A stretch of 64,000 nt of DNA from the NCBI GenBank assembly GCA_005878835.1, contig VBMV01000060.1, positions 1 through 64,000 on the forward strand. Direction: 5' to 3'. Each line of letters begins with the position of its first letter. Positions within the stretch are counted from its first letter, which is position 1. Below the pieces are notes generated by a model that saw nothing but the letters and a program-made list of their open reading frames with translations, did no database searches and had not been told where the DNA came from. This document shows positions 7,990-15,789 of this stretch, piece after piece. Both the position numbers and the translations under genes were made by a program. Source of the DNA: Gammaproteobacteria bacterium (lineage in GTDB: Bacteria > Pseudomonadota > Gammaproteobacteria > Steroidobacterales > Steroidobacteraceae).

Positions 7990-8155
7990 TCGGCGTACCT
8001 GCTAAGGGCTCGTCGCCTCAGCCCCGTTTCTCTCGTCGCTCGCCGCAGCACGATTTGGCGGAGTCCGGACAGTTGCTGCCATACGTGGGTTCAGAGTGGT
8101 CGCCCAAAACCGGCCGTTCGCCGGCGTCGTGGACGATGCCCTACGGGCAAGCTGC

Positions 8156-8734
8156 TCAGAATGAATTCTTCGGCTCCTTCAGAAACGCAATCTCGTCCGC
8201 TGTCGAAAGCCGGTTCAGTACTGCGTTACGGTGCGGAAACCGCCCAAATTGATCGATGATTGCCTTGTGTTTCACGCCAGAGTGAGTCCAGTCCTCCCTG
8301 CCCAGCTGTTTGACCAGATTAATGGAATACGCCTGATCCGCGCGATCCTCGCTGTGTTCGAAGGGAAGGTAAAGAAAAAGCCGCTCCTGTCTTGTCATGG
8401 CGATGTCGAAGCCCCGTTCTATGGCAGTTCTGGCGAGTCGGCGCGCGATGGAATCGGCTGAATAGGCGCGTGGGCTGTCCCTGAAAAGGTTTCGCGAAAA
8501 TTGATCCAGAACGATCACGACGGCGAGGATTGGGTGTGGCTCGGTCACGCCGAGGCCATCATGTGTCACGAGCCGTTCGTGTAGCGTGAGAAAGCGTTCG
8601 CGGATTCGCATGTCAACGGAGTCGCTTTTTGCGAACCAATCAGCTTCCGCCAGCTCCTCGAACCAGAAATGGATTACTTGGCCGACCCAAGGCGGCTCGA
8701 CATTTGCATTTTTCGAATCGATGTCGGACGTCAT
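8156..8734 (-). CDS. DUF924 family protein
   Basis: This 192-residue protein has the conserved features of DUF924: IHFWFEE near the start, VIVLDQFSRNLFRDSPRAY, LFLYLPFEHSEDRADQ and FGRFPHRNAVLNR. The family is helical and TPR-like and has no established biochemical role. It is complete, reads leftward, and lies 42 bp downstream of the TIR-TPR gene on the same strand, so the two may share a transcript. It is part of the module bounded by HigBA copies 1 and 2. Confidence 0.88.
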   Translation of the reverse strand: MTSDIDSKNANVEPPWVGQVIHFWFEELAEADWFAKSDSVDMRIRERFLTLHERLVTHDGLGVTEPHPILAVVIVLDQFSRNLFRDSPRAYSADSIARRLARTAIERGFDIAMTRQERLFLYLPFEHSEDRADQAYSINLVKQLGREDWTHSGVKHKAIIDQFGRFPHRNAVLNRLSTADEIAFLKEPKNSF

Positions 8735-8776
8735 TGTCGCGTCGCAGAGCGGACTAAAAACCGAGGCCCTCGGTCA

Positions 8777-10405
8777 TCATTCCGGCAGGCCGGCCATACG
8801 CAACGATTCGGCCAGACTCGCAGCATCGCCTCGGTTCTTGAATGGCTGTTTCGCCATAAAGTGTGCAATGGAGAAGTCTCGCTTCATAGCCAGACACTCA
8901 GCCGCGCTGACTCTGGCGTGGTCCATGTCGGCCAGCCGGGCATAGCAACCGGCCATAAATGCGGCGACGCGATATGTGCGGCCGGGCGGATGGTCGAACG
9001 CCGCCAAGGCCTCCTGATACCGCTGCAAGACCATCTGAGCCTCACCAACCGATCGCCAGTACCAGGGCTCATCGAAGTATGGATCGATCTCCTTGGCGCG
9101 CTTGAACCACGCTAACGCCTCTTCAGCTTGGCCGACATAAAGCAGAATGCCCCCCATGTCGGCCGCATTCCATTGGTTGTTCGGATTCATCTCGACCGCT
9201 CGCCCTACATGTTGCAACGCCAGATCATATGACCGCCGCATCAATTCGACCCAACCCAACAGAGCAAAGCAGGTGCTCTCGTTTTGATCCAATTCGACTG
9301 CCCGCTTTGCCAGGGCAAACGCCTTCCGCAACGCACCATCCGAGCCGCTCGGGTCGTCCCGCCACTTCGCTTGCCATATCGAAGCAAGCAAAGCATGGGG
9401 AAAACCATAGCCCGGATCGATTTCGATGGCCTTCTCAAATAATCGCGCGGCCTCCGCTGCGCCATCTGGATCGTCCCAGGACAATGCATTGCCCTTCAGA
9501 ACACATTCATAGGCGGCGAGACTCGCCGGCGGCTTCCGTCGAACTCGTTCGAAATCGGACGCCTGGACCCGGCCCACGAGCGTGCTGACGATCGTCTGCA
9601 CAACCTGGTCCTGGACAGTAAAAAGTTCTGCCAAATCCCGATCAAATTTCTCGGCCCAGATATGGCTGCCACTGTCGCTATCGATCAACTGCGCATTGAT
9701 ACGGATGCGCGCGCCCATCCGTCGGACGCTGCCTTCGAGGATGAAGCGAACGTTCAAATCACGCGCGACCTGCTTCATGTCCACTGCAACGCCACGATAC
9801 CGGAAAGAGGCCGAGCGAGACCGCACCGCAAGGAGGCGCCAACGCGAGAGCTCGGTAATGATGTCCTCGGTGATTCCGTCGTTGAAATAATCCTGTTGCG
9901 GATCACCGCTCATGTTGGCGAAGGGGAGCACGCAGATTGCAATGCGAGCCGGCTCGGTGGCACTAGCGGACGGTACCGGGTCGCAACTGGCGCCTGCAGG
10001 TTTGGGACCGAGGTCGCGTTTGATAATTGCGCCGACCGCGCGCAGTACTTCCTGCACCTGCGGGCTGCGGGGATCCTCCCCCCAATCATCGAGATCGGTG
10101 GTATGAAGCGCGCGCGCATCGATCGGCAGGCTGGCGCCTTCAAAGCGCACAGGAACGAGGATGCCGCGATCCGCCCCCTCTCGCGCCTCACCGCGCACCC
10201 AGCGCGACGTCACCGAATCCGGCGTCCAGACCACCAGGACGGCGGCGGCGGCCTTCAGTTCCGCCGCGATGAGGCGGTCAAACTCCTGGCCGGGGTCGAT
10301 TTCCGGGTCCCACCATACGGACCAACCCTGCGCCTCGATCGCCGCCACCAGCGGCGCAACGCGCGCCTTGTCGCTGCGGGCGTAGGAAACGAAGACGTCG
10401 GCCAT
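8777..10405 (-). CDS. TIR domain - TolB-N/FlgO-like domain - TPR protein (no membrane segment)
   Basis: A 542-residue protein. Residues 1-130 are a TIR domain (VFVSYARSDKARV, VWWDPEIDPGQEF), with E73 (WVRGEAREG) in the place of the catalytic Glu of TIR NADases. Residues 150-290 hold the IAICVLPFANMSGDPQQDYF and GITEDIITELSR motif. That is the TolB N-terminal/FlgO-like region commonly attached to adenylate cyclase or CadC-like HTH modules in proteobacteria. Residues 300-530 are TPRs (AVEMNPNNQWNAA, WFKRAKEIDPYFDEPW). No transmembrane segment is visible, unlike its relative at 12453. Function unknown; a nucleotide-signalling or defence effector is inference. Confidence 0.85.
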   Translation of the reverse strand: MADVFVSYARSDKARVAPLVAAIEAQGWSVWWDPEIDPGQEFDRLIAAELKAAAAVLVVWTPDSVTSRWVRGEAREGADRGILVPVRFEGASLPIDARALHTTDLDDWGEDPRSPQVQEVLRAVGAIIKRDLGPKPAGASCDPVPSASATEPARIAICVLPFANMSGDPQQDYFNDGITEDIITELSRWRLLAVRSRSASFRYRGVAVDMKQVARDLNVRFILEGSVRRMGARIRINAQLIDSDSGSHIWAEKFDRDLAELFTVQDQVVQTIVSTLVGRVQASDFERVRRKPPASLAAYECVLKGNALSWDDPDGAAEAARLFEKAIEIDPGYGFPHALLASIWQAKWRDDPSGSDGALRKAFALAKRAVELDQNESTCFALLGWVELMRRSYDLALQHVGRAVEMNPNNQWNAADMGGILLYVGQAEEALAWFKRAKEIDPYFDEPWYWRSVGEAQMVLQRYQEALAAFDHPPGRTYRVAAFMAGCYARLADMDHARVSAAECLAMKRDFSIAHFMAKQPFKNRGDAASLAESLRMAGLPE

Positions 10406-10636
10406 GCTTGTCTGACCTAGAGGCGGAGTGCACGCCGCAACCGGGTGTCGTGCGGTAGCTTAACCCAGCTCGTGCGGGCGTGGCAGAATGAGCGCCATCG
10501 GCGACTTGCGCGCCATTTCCGGTTGCTCGGTGGGTCGGACTAACGCGGCATCCTGACCGCACTAGAGACCGAACTCCCCCGATCGTCGTCCCGCTGCACC
10601 GCCGCACCGAGCGAGCGATCTAGGAAGCCAGACGGC

Positions 10637-11272
10637 ATGTATACGCTTTACTACAGCCCGGGAACCGCCAGCATGTGCGTGCATCAGGCGTTGATCGAGG
10701 CAAACGCACAATACCGCCTGGTGCTGGTGGATTTGCAGGCTGGCCAGCAGCGCGACCCGGCTTATCTGCGGCTCAATCCCGGCGGAGTCGTGCCCACGTT
10801 GCTGATCGACGATACACCGTTCACCGAAACGGCTGCGCTGCTGATGACGATAGCGACCCGACATCCTGAGACACGGTTGGCGCCGGCGGAGAGTTCCGCG
10901 AGCCGCGCCGGGTGGTATCAGTGGATCGTGTATCTCGCCGATACGCTGCAGCCGGCGTTCCGCCTGTGGTTTTATCCGGCAGACGTCAGCGACGACCCCG
11001 ACACGCAAGCGATACTGAACGCCGCGACGTGCCGCAAGATAGAAAGCGTTTGGGCGCGAATCGATGCGCATCTGCTGACGAAGGGCCCGTATCTGCTCGG
11101 CGCAGAGTTCTCGGCAGCGGACCTCATGCTGATCATGCTGATGCGCTGGTCGCGGAACATGCCAAGGCCGGCGACCGGGTGGCCGGCGCTGCATCAGTAT
11201 GCTGCGCGGATGAGAGCTCGCCCGAGCTGGAAGAAGCTCTGCACGCTCGAAGGACTGAGCGAGTGGAGTTGA
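10637..11272 (+). CDS. Glutathione S-transferase family protein
   Basis: This 211-residue protein has a thioredoxin-fold N-terminus (MYTLYYSPGTASMCVHQALIE, with the NPGGVVPTL cis-Pro motif and FTETAAL, the gamma-glutamyl-binding acidic/Ser-type segment). A helical C-terminal domain has the PYLLGAEFSAADL signature of bacterial GSTs. The serine in SPGTAS is the likely catalytic position. It is divergent from the TIR-TPR gene (231 bp between starts) and is followed directly by HigBA copy 2. The substrate cannot be told. Confidence 0.9.
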   Translation: MYTLYYSPGTASMCVHQALIEANAQYRLVLVDLQAGQQRDPAYLRLNPGGVVPTLLIDDTPFTETAALLMTIATRHPETRLAPAESSASRAGWYQWIVYLADTLQPAFRLWFYPADVSDDPDTQAILNAATCRKIESVWARIDAHLLTKGPYLLGAEFSAADLMLIMLMRWSRNMPRPATGWPALHQYAARMRARPSWKKLCTLEGLSEWS

Positions 11273-11587
11273 AGATAGGCGGCGGTGCCACGGGTATAGG
11301 GATCAAGGCGGCCGCTGCTGCTTTGCCTCAGCCAAGACTTCCAATAGCTGCCGTTTGCCACCGACGGCTCCTGGTCAATTGTCGACGTTCGTGCAATGGG
11401 GGCAGGATTCGAAGCTGCGACCCTTACCTTCCGAACTTCTGATCGTCGGAGATCACCAGGTATCACCGGTGGTCAACGATAGTGTGGGTAACTGTACGGG
11501 TAACTGTTCGCTCGCGGGGAATCAAAAGCCGGTGCGCTCAACAAGTTGGCTGCACCGTTCGATTCCGTCACGCCCCAGTCTTAACGC

Positions 11588-11616
11588 TTGACGTTAATAA
11601 CGCATAGCGTTATGGT
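11588..11616 (+). promoter_or_regulatory. Promoter and HigA-type operator, copy 2
   Basis: Identical to the copy 1 site: -35 TTGACG, 17-bp spacer, -10 TATGGT, with the perfect 7-bp inverted repeat at 11597-11613. It should drive the broken higB and the intact antitoxin. Confidence 0.7.
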
Positions 11617-11622
11617 TATCAG

Positions 11623-11818
11623 GTGATCCGGACCTTCAGGAACAAGGACACTCATGATTCCACCATCGAATCAGTTGGACGCGTTGAAAGGCGACCGCCA
11701 AGGCCAGCACAGTATCCGGATTAATAAGCAATGGCGCGTATGCTTCAAGTGGAGGGACGGAGACGCGTTCGATGTCGAGATCGTTGATTATCATTGAGCG
11801 CACTTCAGGAGCGAGTAG
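11623..11818 (+). pseudogene. higB: higB copy 2, internal 107-bp deletion
   Basis: It begins with the same GTG and nine codons as the intact toxin (MIRTFRNKD), then jumps to sequence matching copy 1 from about 7506 onward. The 107-bp loss shifts the frame and the remnant stops at 11724 after 33 codons. The conserved core is therefore translated out of frame. The old reading frame is traceable to the former stop near 11818. No toxin activity is expected. Confidence 0.88.
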
Positions 11819-11823
11819 ATACC

Positions 11824-12150
11824 ATGGCAGCTAAGAGACTACGGCCCGTACATCCCGGGGATATCTTGCTCCACGATTTCATGCGGCCTCTGAAATTGAG
11901 CTCTTACAAGGTGGCGAAGGAACTCGGTGTGGCCGCGCCAACGGTCAATGAAATAGTGCGACGGCGACGGGCGATTACGGCGGAGATGGCACTGCGGTTG
12001 TCGCGGTACTTCGGAACGAGTGCGCAACTCTGGCAGAACCTGCAGACGCAGTACGACTTGGCAATCGCCAGCAAGAGGATCGGCAAGAAGGTCGAGCGCG
12101 CCATCCAGCCCTTGACACGGCCGGATCTGAGTGATCGGCGTACCTGCTAA
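11824..12150 (+). CDS. higA: HigA-type antitoxin without its toxin (copy 2)
   Basis: This 108-residue protein is almost identical to the copy 1 antitoxin through residue 101. A 1-bp loss near the old stop replaces the C-terminal tail with SDRRTC. The start at 11824 (MAAKRLRPVHPGD) is chosen by identity with copy 1; an in-frame GTG upstream only adds residues lost from the higB remnant. The helix-turn-helix is intact, so it could still bind both operators and possibly neutralise the copy 1 toxin. Confidence 0.88.
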   Translation: MAAKRLRPVHPGDILLHDFMRPLKLSSYKVAKELGVAAPTVNEIVRRRRAITAEMALRLSRYFGTSAQLWQNLQTQYDLAIASKRIGKKVERAIQPLTRPDLSDRRTC

Positions 12151-12452
12151 GGGCTCGTCGCCTCAGCCCCGTTTCTCTCATCGCTCGCCGCAGCACGATT
12201 TGGCCGAGTCCGGCCAAAAGCGGAAGTACGGCTTGCTGAAATGTGTGCCGGAAAGCGGCCATTCCCCACACGCTGCTGCGGCTAAATAGCGTCGATTCGC
12301 AAAAAGTAGGCCGGCGCCAGGCCGCAAGTTGCGGGCCCGATGCCTCCGGCGCATCCTGTCGGAAAGAAGCAATATCATATGGGGGGCGGGGAGTGTCCCG
12401 AGAAGCACCCGGATCCGGAATGGGCCCGCCGCCGACTGACCCGTCGGCGGCA

Positions 12453-14465
12453 ATGCAGATTCCCAACGCATGCATCCACGTCTTCATCAGCTACGCATCG
12501 CGGGACGCGGCCGTCGCAGGTGCCTTGGTGGAGGCGCTGGAGCGACACGGAGTTCAGTGCTGGATCGCGCCGCGCGACGTAAAAGCCGGAGCCCAGTACG
12601 CGGACGCGATAATTCGCGGCATCAGCAGTGCCAAGCTCATCGTGCTGGTGTTGTCGGAAGGCGCCATCGGGTCCTCACACGTCAGCAGAGAGATCGAGCG
12701 TGCTTCGTCCAAGAAGCGCCCGATTATTGCATTGCGCATCGATGCGGCCCCACTGACCCCTGCCCTCGAGTACTTCCTCAGTGAATCGCAGTGGATCGAG
12801 GCTCAAACGGGGAGCATGGAGGCCGCGTACGCCAAGCTGATCAACGCGATTCGCGATCCCGTGCGAACCGCGCCGCGGAACGATCCTGCTGTGCGTCTTG
12901 AAGTGTCAGACTCCACAGCGGGGGCGGTACATCCCAAGTTACGTTCTAACTGGATTCTGTTTGCAGCCGGAACCGTCTTCGTCGTGGCGGCGCTCGCCGC
13001 GCTGTTGGTGAACAAGTTCTGGATCTCTAGCCACGTAGTGCAGGAGAAACCAGTCGCTACGACTTCACTTGCTCCTGCGGCCGGTGTTCCAGCTCAGCCC
13101 ACGATCTCAGAAAACTCGGTCGCCGTCCTACCGTTCACGGACATGAGCGAGAAAAAGGACCAGGAGTACTTCGCCGACGGCCTCTCCGAGGAAATACTCA
13201 ATCTGCTGGCAGGTATTCCAACGCTCAGCGTGATTGGGCGTACCTCCTCATTTCAGTTCAAGGGAAAGAATGATGACCTGCGCGCCATTGGCGCAAAGCT
13301 CGGCGCCGCCTACGTGCTCGAAGGCAGCGTTCGTAGGTCCGCTGACCGCGTGCGCGTTATTGCCCAGCTTGTCGGTACACACGACGGCGTCCATCGTTGG
13401 TCAAATTCGTACGATCGACCTTTTGGGGATGTCCTCAGACTCCAAGGCGAGCTTGCGGCGGGCGTCGCTCGAGCGTTGGAAATCACCGTCCGCACTGACA
13501 CCCTTCAATCGCACAACGCTTCGATTAATCCGGAGGCATACGACCTCTACCTGCATGGACTGCATGCTCACGATCGCTACAACAGGGAGGGCTTCGAAGC
13601 TGCGGCCAACCATTTCCAACAAGCGCTTGACCTCGACCCGAGTTTTGCGGCAGCGGCAGTGGGACTCGGCCGGACGCTGGCCGTGCAAGCGGAGTTTGGA
13701 TTTGCCCCCGTGGTTGAGACCTACGAGCGAGCGCGCCGCAGTCTTGAGACTGCAATCCGGCTCGACCCAAAATCGGGTGAGGCGCATGCATGGCTCGGCC
13801 GGCTTCACACCGCCTACGACTGGGACTGGGCGGCCGCCGACGCCGAGCTGAAGGAAGCGCTGCGGTTGTCGCCGCGTGTCCCCACGGTGCTGGCCTGCGC
13901 CGCGAGGTTGTCCGAGGCACTCGGTCATTGGGACGAAGCCATCCGCCTTTTAGATTCTGCGATTGCGCGAGACCCGCTCTTTGCAGGAGCACTCAATGTG
14001 CTCTCGGGGGTTTATGCCCGGGCGGGAAGGTTGGCCGAGGCGGAAGCGACGGAGCGCAGGGTGCTCGAGATCAGTCCCACTTATGCGAGCGCGCCCTCCA
14101 ACTTGGCGCTCGTCTTACTTGCACGTGGCCGGCGTGATGAAGCCCTGAAGGTAATACAGCAGTCAACGGAACCGGATGATCGAGCTCAAGGACTCGCACT
14201 AATTTACTACGCTCTCGGACGCAAGGCGGACTCCGATGCGCAGCTCGCCACGCTCACGCGCGAGCACGCGAACGACGATGCATTTGAGATTGTTGAAACA
14301 CATGCCTACAGGGGCGAGATTGATGAGGCGCTCCGATGGCTCGATCGCGCCTACGCGCAGAAGGATTCGAACCTTTATCTCGTCAAGGGGGACCGGCTGC
14401 TCGAGAAACTTGAGTCTGATCCTCGCTACAAGGCGTTCCTGCGCAAGATGAAGCTTCCCGAGTAG
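12453..14465 (+). CDS. TIR domain - membrane anchor - TolB-N/FlgO-like domain - TPR protein
   Basis: A 670-residue protein. Residues 8-130 are TIR_2 (VFISYASRDAAVAGALV, CWIAPRDV), with E80 (SHVSREIERAS) at the catalytic Glu position of TIR NADases. A hydrophobic span follows at about 166-188 (WILFAAGTVFVVAALAALL). Residues 222-350 carry NSVAVLPFTDMSEKKDQEYF and the GLSEEIL/YVLEGSVRR motifs of the TolB-N/FlgO-like family. Residues 355-665 are TPRs. The frame opens earlier (12243), but that extension has no domain character; ATG 12453 sits directly before the TIR. It has the same core layout as the gene at 8777, plus a membrane anchor. It is flanked by HigBA copies 2 and 3. Function unknown. 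Confidence 0.85.
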   Translation: MQIPNACIHVFISYASRDAAVAGALVEALERHGVQCWIAPRDVKAGAQYADAIIRGISSAKLIVLVLSEGAIGSSHVSREIERASSKKRPIIALRIDAAPLTPALEYFLSESQWIEAQTGSMEAAYAKLINAIRDPVRTAPRNDPAVRLEVSDSTAGAVHPKLRSNWILFAAGTVFVVAALAALLVNKFWISSHVVQEKPVATTSLAPAAGVPAQPTISENSVAVLPFTDMSEKKDQEYFADGLSEEILNLLAGIPTLSVIGRTSSFQFKGKNDDLRAIGAKLGAAYVLEGSVRRSADRVRVIAQLVGTHDGVHRWSNSYDRPFGDVLRLQGELAAGVARALEITVRTDTLQSHNASINPEAYDLYLHGLHAHDRYNREGFEAAANHFQQALDLDPSFAAAAVGLGRTLAVQAEFGFAPVVETYERARRSLETAIRLDPKSGEAHAWLGRLHTAYDWDWAAADAELKEALRLSPRVPTVLACAARLSEALGHWDEAIRLLDSAIARDPLFAGALNVLSGVYARAGRLAEAEATERRVLEISPTYASAPSNLALVLLARGRRDEALKVIQQSTEPDDRAQGLALIYYALGRKADSDAQLATLTREHANDDAFEIVETHAYRGEIDEALRWLDRAYAQKDSNLYLVKGDRLLEKLESDPRYKAFLRKMKLPE

Positions 14466-14490
14466 CGGCGTTACGAAGCCTGGTCAGTTG

Positions 14491-14532
14491 CCTACCCGAA
14501 AGCTGCCGTTCTTGACTGGCTGCGTCGGGTCA
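14491..14532. repeat. Module-boundary element leading into HigBA copy 3
   Basis: This is the partner of the 42-nt element at 5453-5494 (33 of 42 identical, no gaps). It starts 26 bases after the TIR-TPR stop and runs into the GGTCAATTG that opens HigBA copy 3. A weaker gap-free match (27 of 39) precedes copy 2 at 11343-11381. It appears to mark where one module ends and the repeat unit begins. Confidence 0.5.
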
Positions 14533-15150
14533 ATTGTCGACGTTCGTGCAAGCTAGGCAAAGCGGTACATGGGGGCAGGATTCAAAGCTGCGACCCTTGA
14601 CCCTTACCTTCCGAACTTCTGATCGTCGGAGATCACGAGGTATCACCGGTGGGCAACGATAGTGCGGGTAACTGTACGGGTAACTGTTCGCTCGCGGGGA
14701 ATCAAAAGCCGGTGCGCTCAACAAGTTGGCTGCACCGTTCGATTCCGTCACGCCCCAGAACCTTAACGCTTGACGTTAATAACGCATAGCGTTATGGCTA
14801 TCAGGTGATCCGGACCTTCAGGACCAAGGGCACGCAGGCGGTGTTCAGCGGTGAGTTCGTGAAGGGGACTTGATCGGCGGATACAGCAACGTGCGCGTGA
14901 AAAGCTGAAGTACTTAGATAGCGCGGCTGCGCGATCTGATGATTCCGCCGTCGAATCAACCGGAGCCCCTCAAGAAATAGTGCGACGCCGGCGTGCGATC
15001 ACGGCCGAAATGGCGTTGCGGTTGTCACGCTATTTCGGTACGAGTGCGCAACTCTGGCAGAACCTACAGACGCAGTATGACCTGGAGATCGCGAGCAGGA
15101 AGATCGGCAAGAAGGTGGAGCGCGCCATTCAGCCGCTGACACGCCAGGAC
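14528..15150 (+). repeat. HigBA repeat unit, copy 3 (both genes broken)
   Basis: The third copy of the unit. The leader, T-arm-like fragment (about 14571-14600) and duplicated GGGTAACTGT are retained, with an extra 7-bp duplication (GACCCTT). Promoter TTGACG-17-TATGGC (14770-14798) and operator ATAACGC-ATA-GCGTTAT (14779-14795) are intact. Then higB has a 1-bp insertion, and a deletion joins mid-higB to mid-higA. The trailer shared by copies 1 and 2 is missing. Confidence 0.8.
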
Positions 15151-15171
15151 TTGACTGGCCGAGACGTGTGA
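14805..15171 (+). pseudogene. higB-higA copy 3 remnants
   Basis: The GTG at 14805 opens 22 codons of HigB (MIRTFRTKGTQAVFSGEFVK) before an extra G causes a stop at 14873. Degraded higB sequence follows to about 14970. It then fuses to the second half of higA (RRRAITAEMALRLSRYFGT, continuing to 15171). The helix-turn-helix half of the antitoxin is gone. Several codons differ synonymously from copies 1 and 2 (for example CGCCGGCGTGCG), so this copy diverged earlier. Confidence 0.85.
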
Positions 15172-15218
15172 GAGGCCCGAGGCGTTGCAGGATGCCGTGA
15201 TCGACTGAACGGATCCCG

Positions 15219-15566
15219 TCACCTGCCGCTGTAGGTCAGGGCGATCGTATTCACGACCCGACTCACACCGGTTGCTTCGTGGGCGGCGGATTCGGCGGTG
15301 TCGCGCTGCAGGTCCGTAGCCACCTGACCCGTCAGGTACACGACACCGTCCAGAGTCTGCGCATAAACCTGATTGGGCGGCGCCAGTGCCGGGTGTCGAT
15401 TCAACTGTGTGCGAACTTCAGCCGTGATCTTCGCGTCGCCGGGGCATCCGTCGGGTCGACACTTTCTGTAGGCGTTGTATGCGGCGCATCCGCACATCGC
15501 GCCCCCTGCGATGATGACGCAGGTCAAGATGCAGAGTATCCGCCGAGCGCGCACGGACGAACTCAA
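15219..15566 (-). CDS. BON-domain lipoprotein
   Basis: This 115-residue protein has a signal peptide with a lipobox-like end (IIAGGAMCGC) and then one BON domain (about residues 45-112: ITAEVRTQLNRHPAL, VYLTGQVATDLQRDTAE, GVSRVVNTI). BON domains bind membranes or phospholipids; single-BON lipoproteins are usually OsmY/DolP-like envelope-stress proteins. The start is TTG at 15566 or GTG at 15554; neither has a strong ribosome-binding site. Two TGCCA/TGGCA dyads lie 110-160 bp upstream. It is the first gene past the repeat array on this side. Confidence 0.8.
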   Translation of the reverse strand: MSSSVRARRILCILTCVIIAGGAMCGCAAYNAYRKCRPDGCPGDAKITAEVRTQLNRHPALAPPNQVYAQTLDGVVYLTGQVATDLQRDTAESAAHEATGVSRVVNTIALTYSGR

Positions 15567-15675
15567 TGGATGAGCCGGGGGCTACGACAGGGAAAAAAGG
15601 AGCGGCCTCGGAGGCGGGGGCGATGACCGTATGATCCGAGCGGGGTCTGATAGCGTTGCCGTCCCTGGACGCGGC

Positions 15676-15725
15676 TGCCATCCCTGGCATTGTCTTCATG
15701 CTTGATCGCACTGCCATCCTGGCAG
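15676..15725. promoter_or_regulatory. Two TGCCA-TGGCA dyads upstream of the BON lipoprotein gene
   Basis: TGCCATCCCTGGCA (15676-15689) and CTGCCATCCTGGCAG (15711-15725) are two short dyads with centres about 35 bp apart. Both lie in the gap between the GGDEF gene and the BON gene. They may be paired operator sites; the binding protein is unknown. Confidence 0.3.
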
Positions 15726-15789
15726 CGCAGACACGCTCAGAACCTTCAGGTCACCTCTCGTCCTCCGCCTCGAGGCCGTTAAAAACGCG

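Larger units (their letters stand above)
7102..8068 (+). repeat. HigBA repeat unit, copy 1 (intact)
   Basis: The 967-bp unit starts at GGTCAATTGTCGACG and ends at GAGTCCGG. It is repeated at 11373-12213, where internal deletions of 18, 107 and 1 bp fully account for the shorter length of 841 bp. The left part also recurs at 14528-15150. Contents in order are a tRNA T-arm-like fragment (antisense), a duplicated GGGTAACTGT, a promoter-operator, higB, higA and a shared trailer. This copy alone has both genes open. Confidence 0.85.
11373..12213 (+). repeat. HigBA repeat unit, copy 2 (toxin deleted)
   Basis: An 841-bp second copy of the unit at 7102-8068, nearly identical outside three deletions: 18 bp in the leader, 107 bp inside higB and 1 bp near the higA stop. 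It carries the same promoter TTGACG-17-TATGGT (11588-11616) and the same perfect operator ATAACGC-ATA-GCGTTAT (11597-11613). The T-arm-like fragment (about 11397-11425, minus strand) keeps TTCGAATCC here. The intact antitoxin gene remains. Confidence 0.85.

Noticed and set aside
12243-12452. Longer N-terminus for the membrane-anchored TIR-TPR protein
   Set aside because: Composition is not protein-like, the TIR begins immediately after ATG 12453, and part of the stretch is the intergenic motif region.
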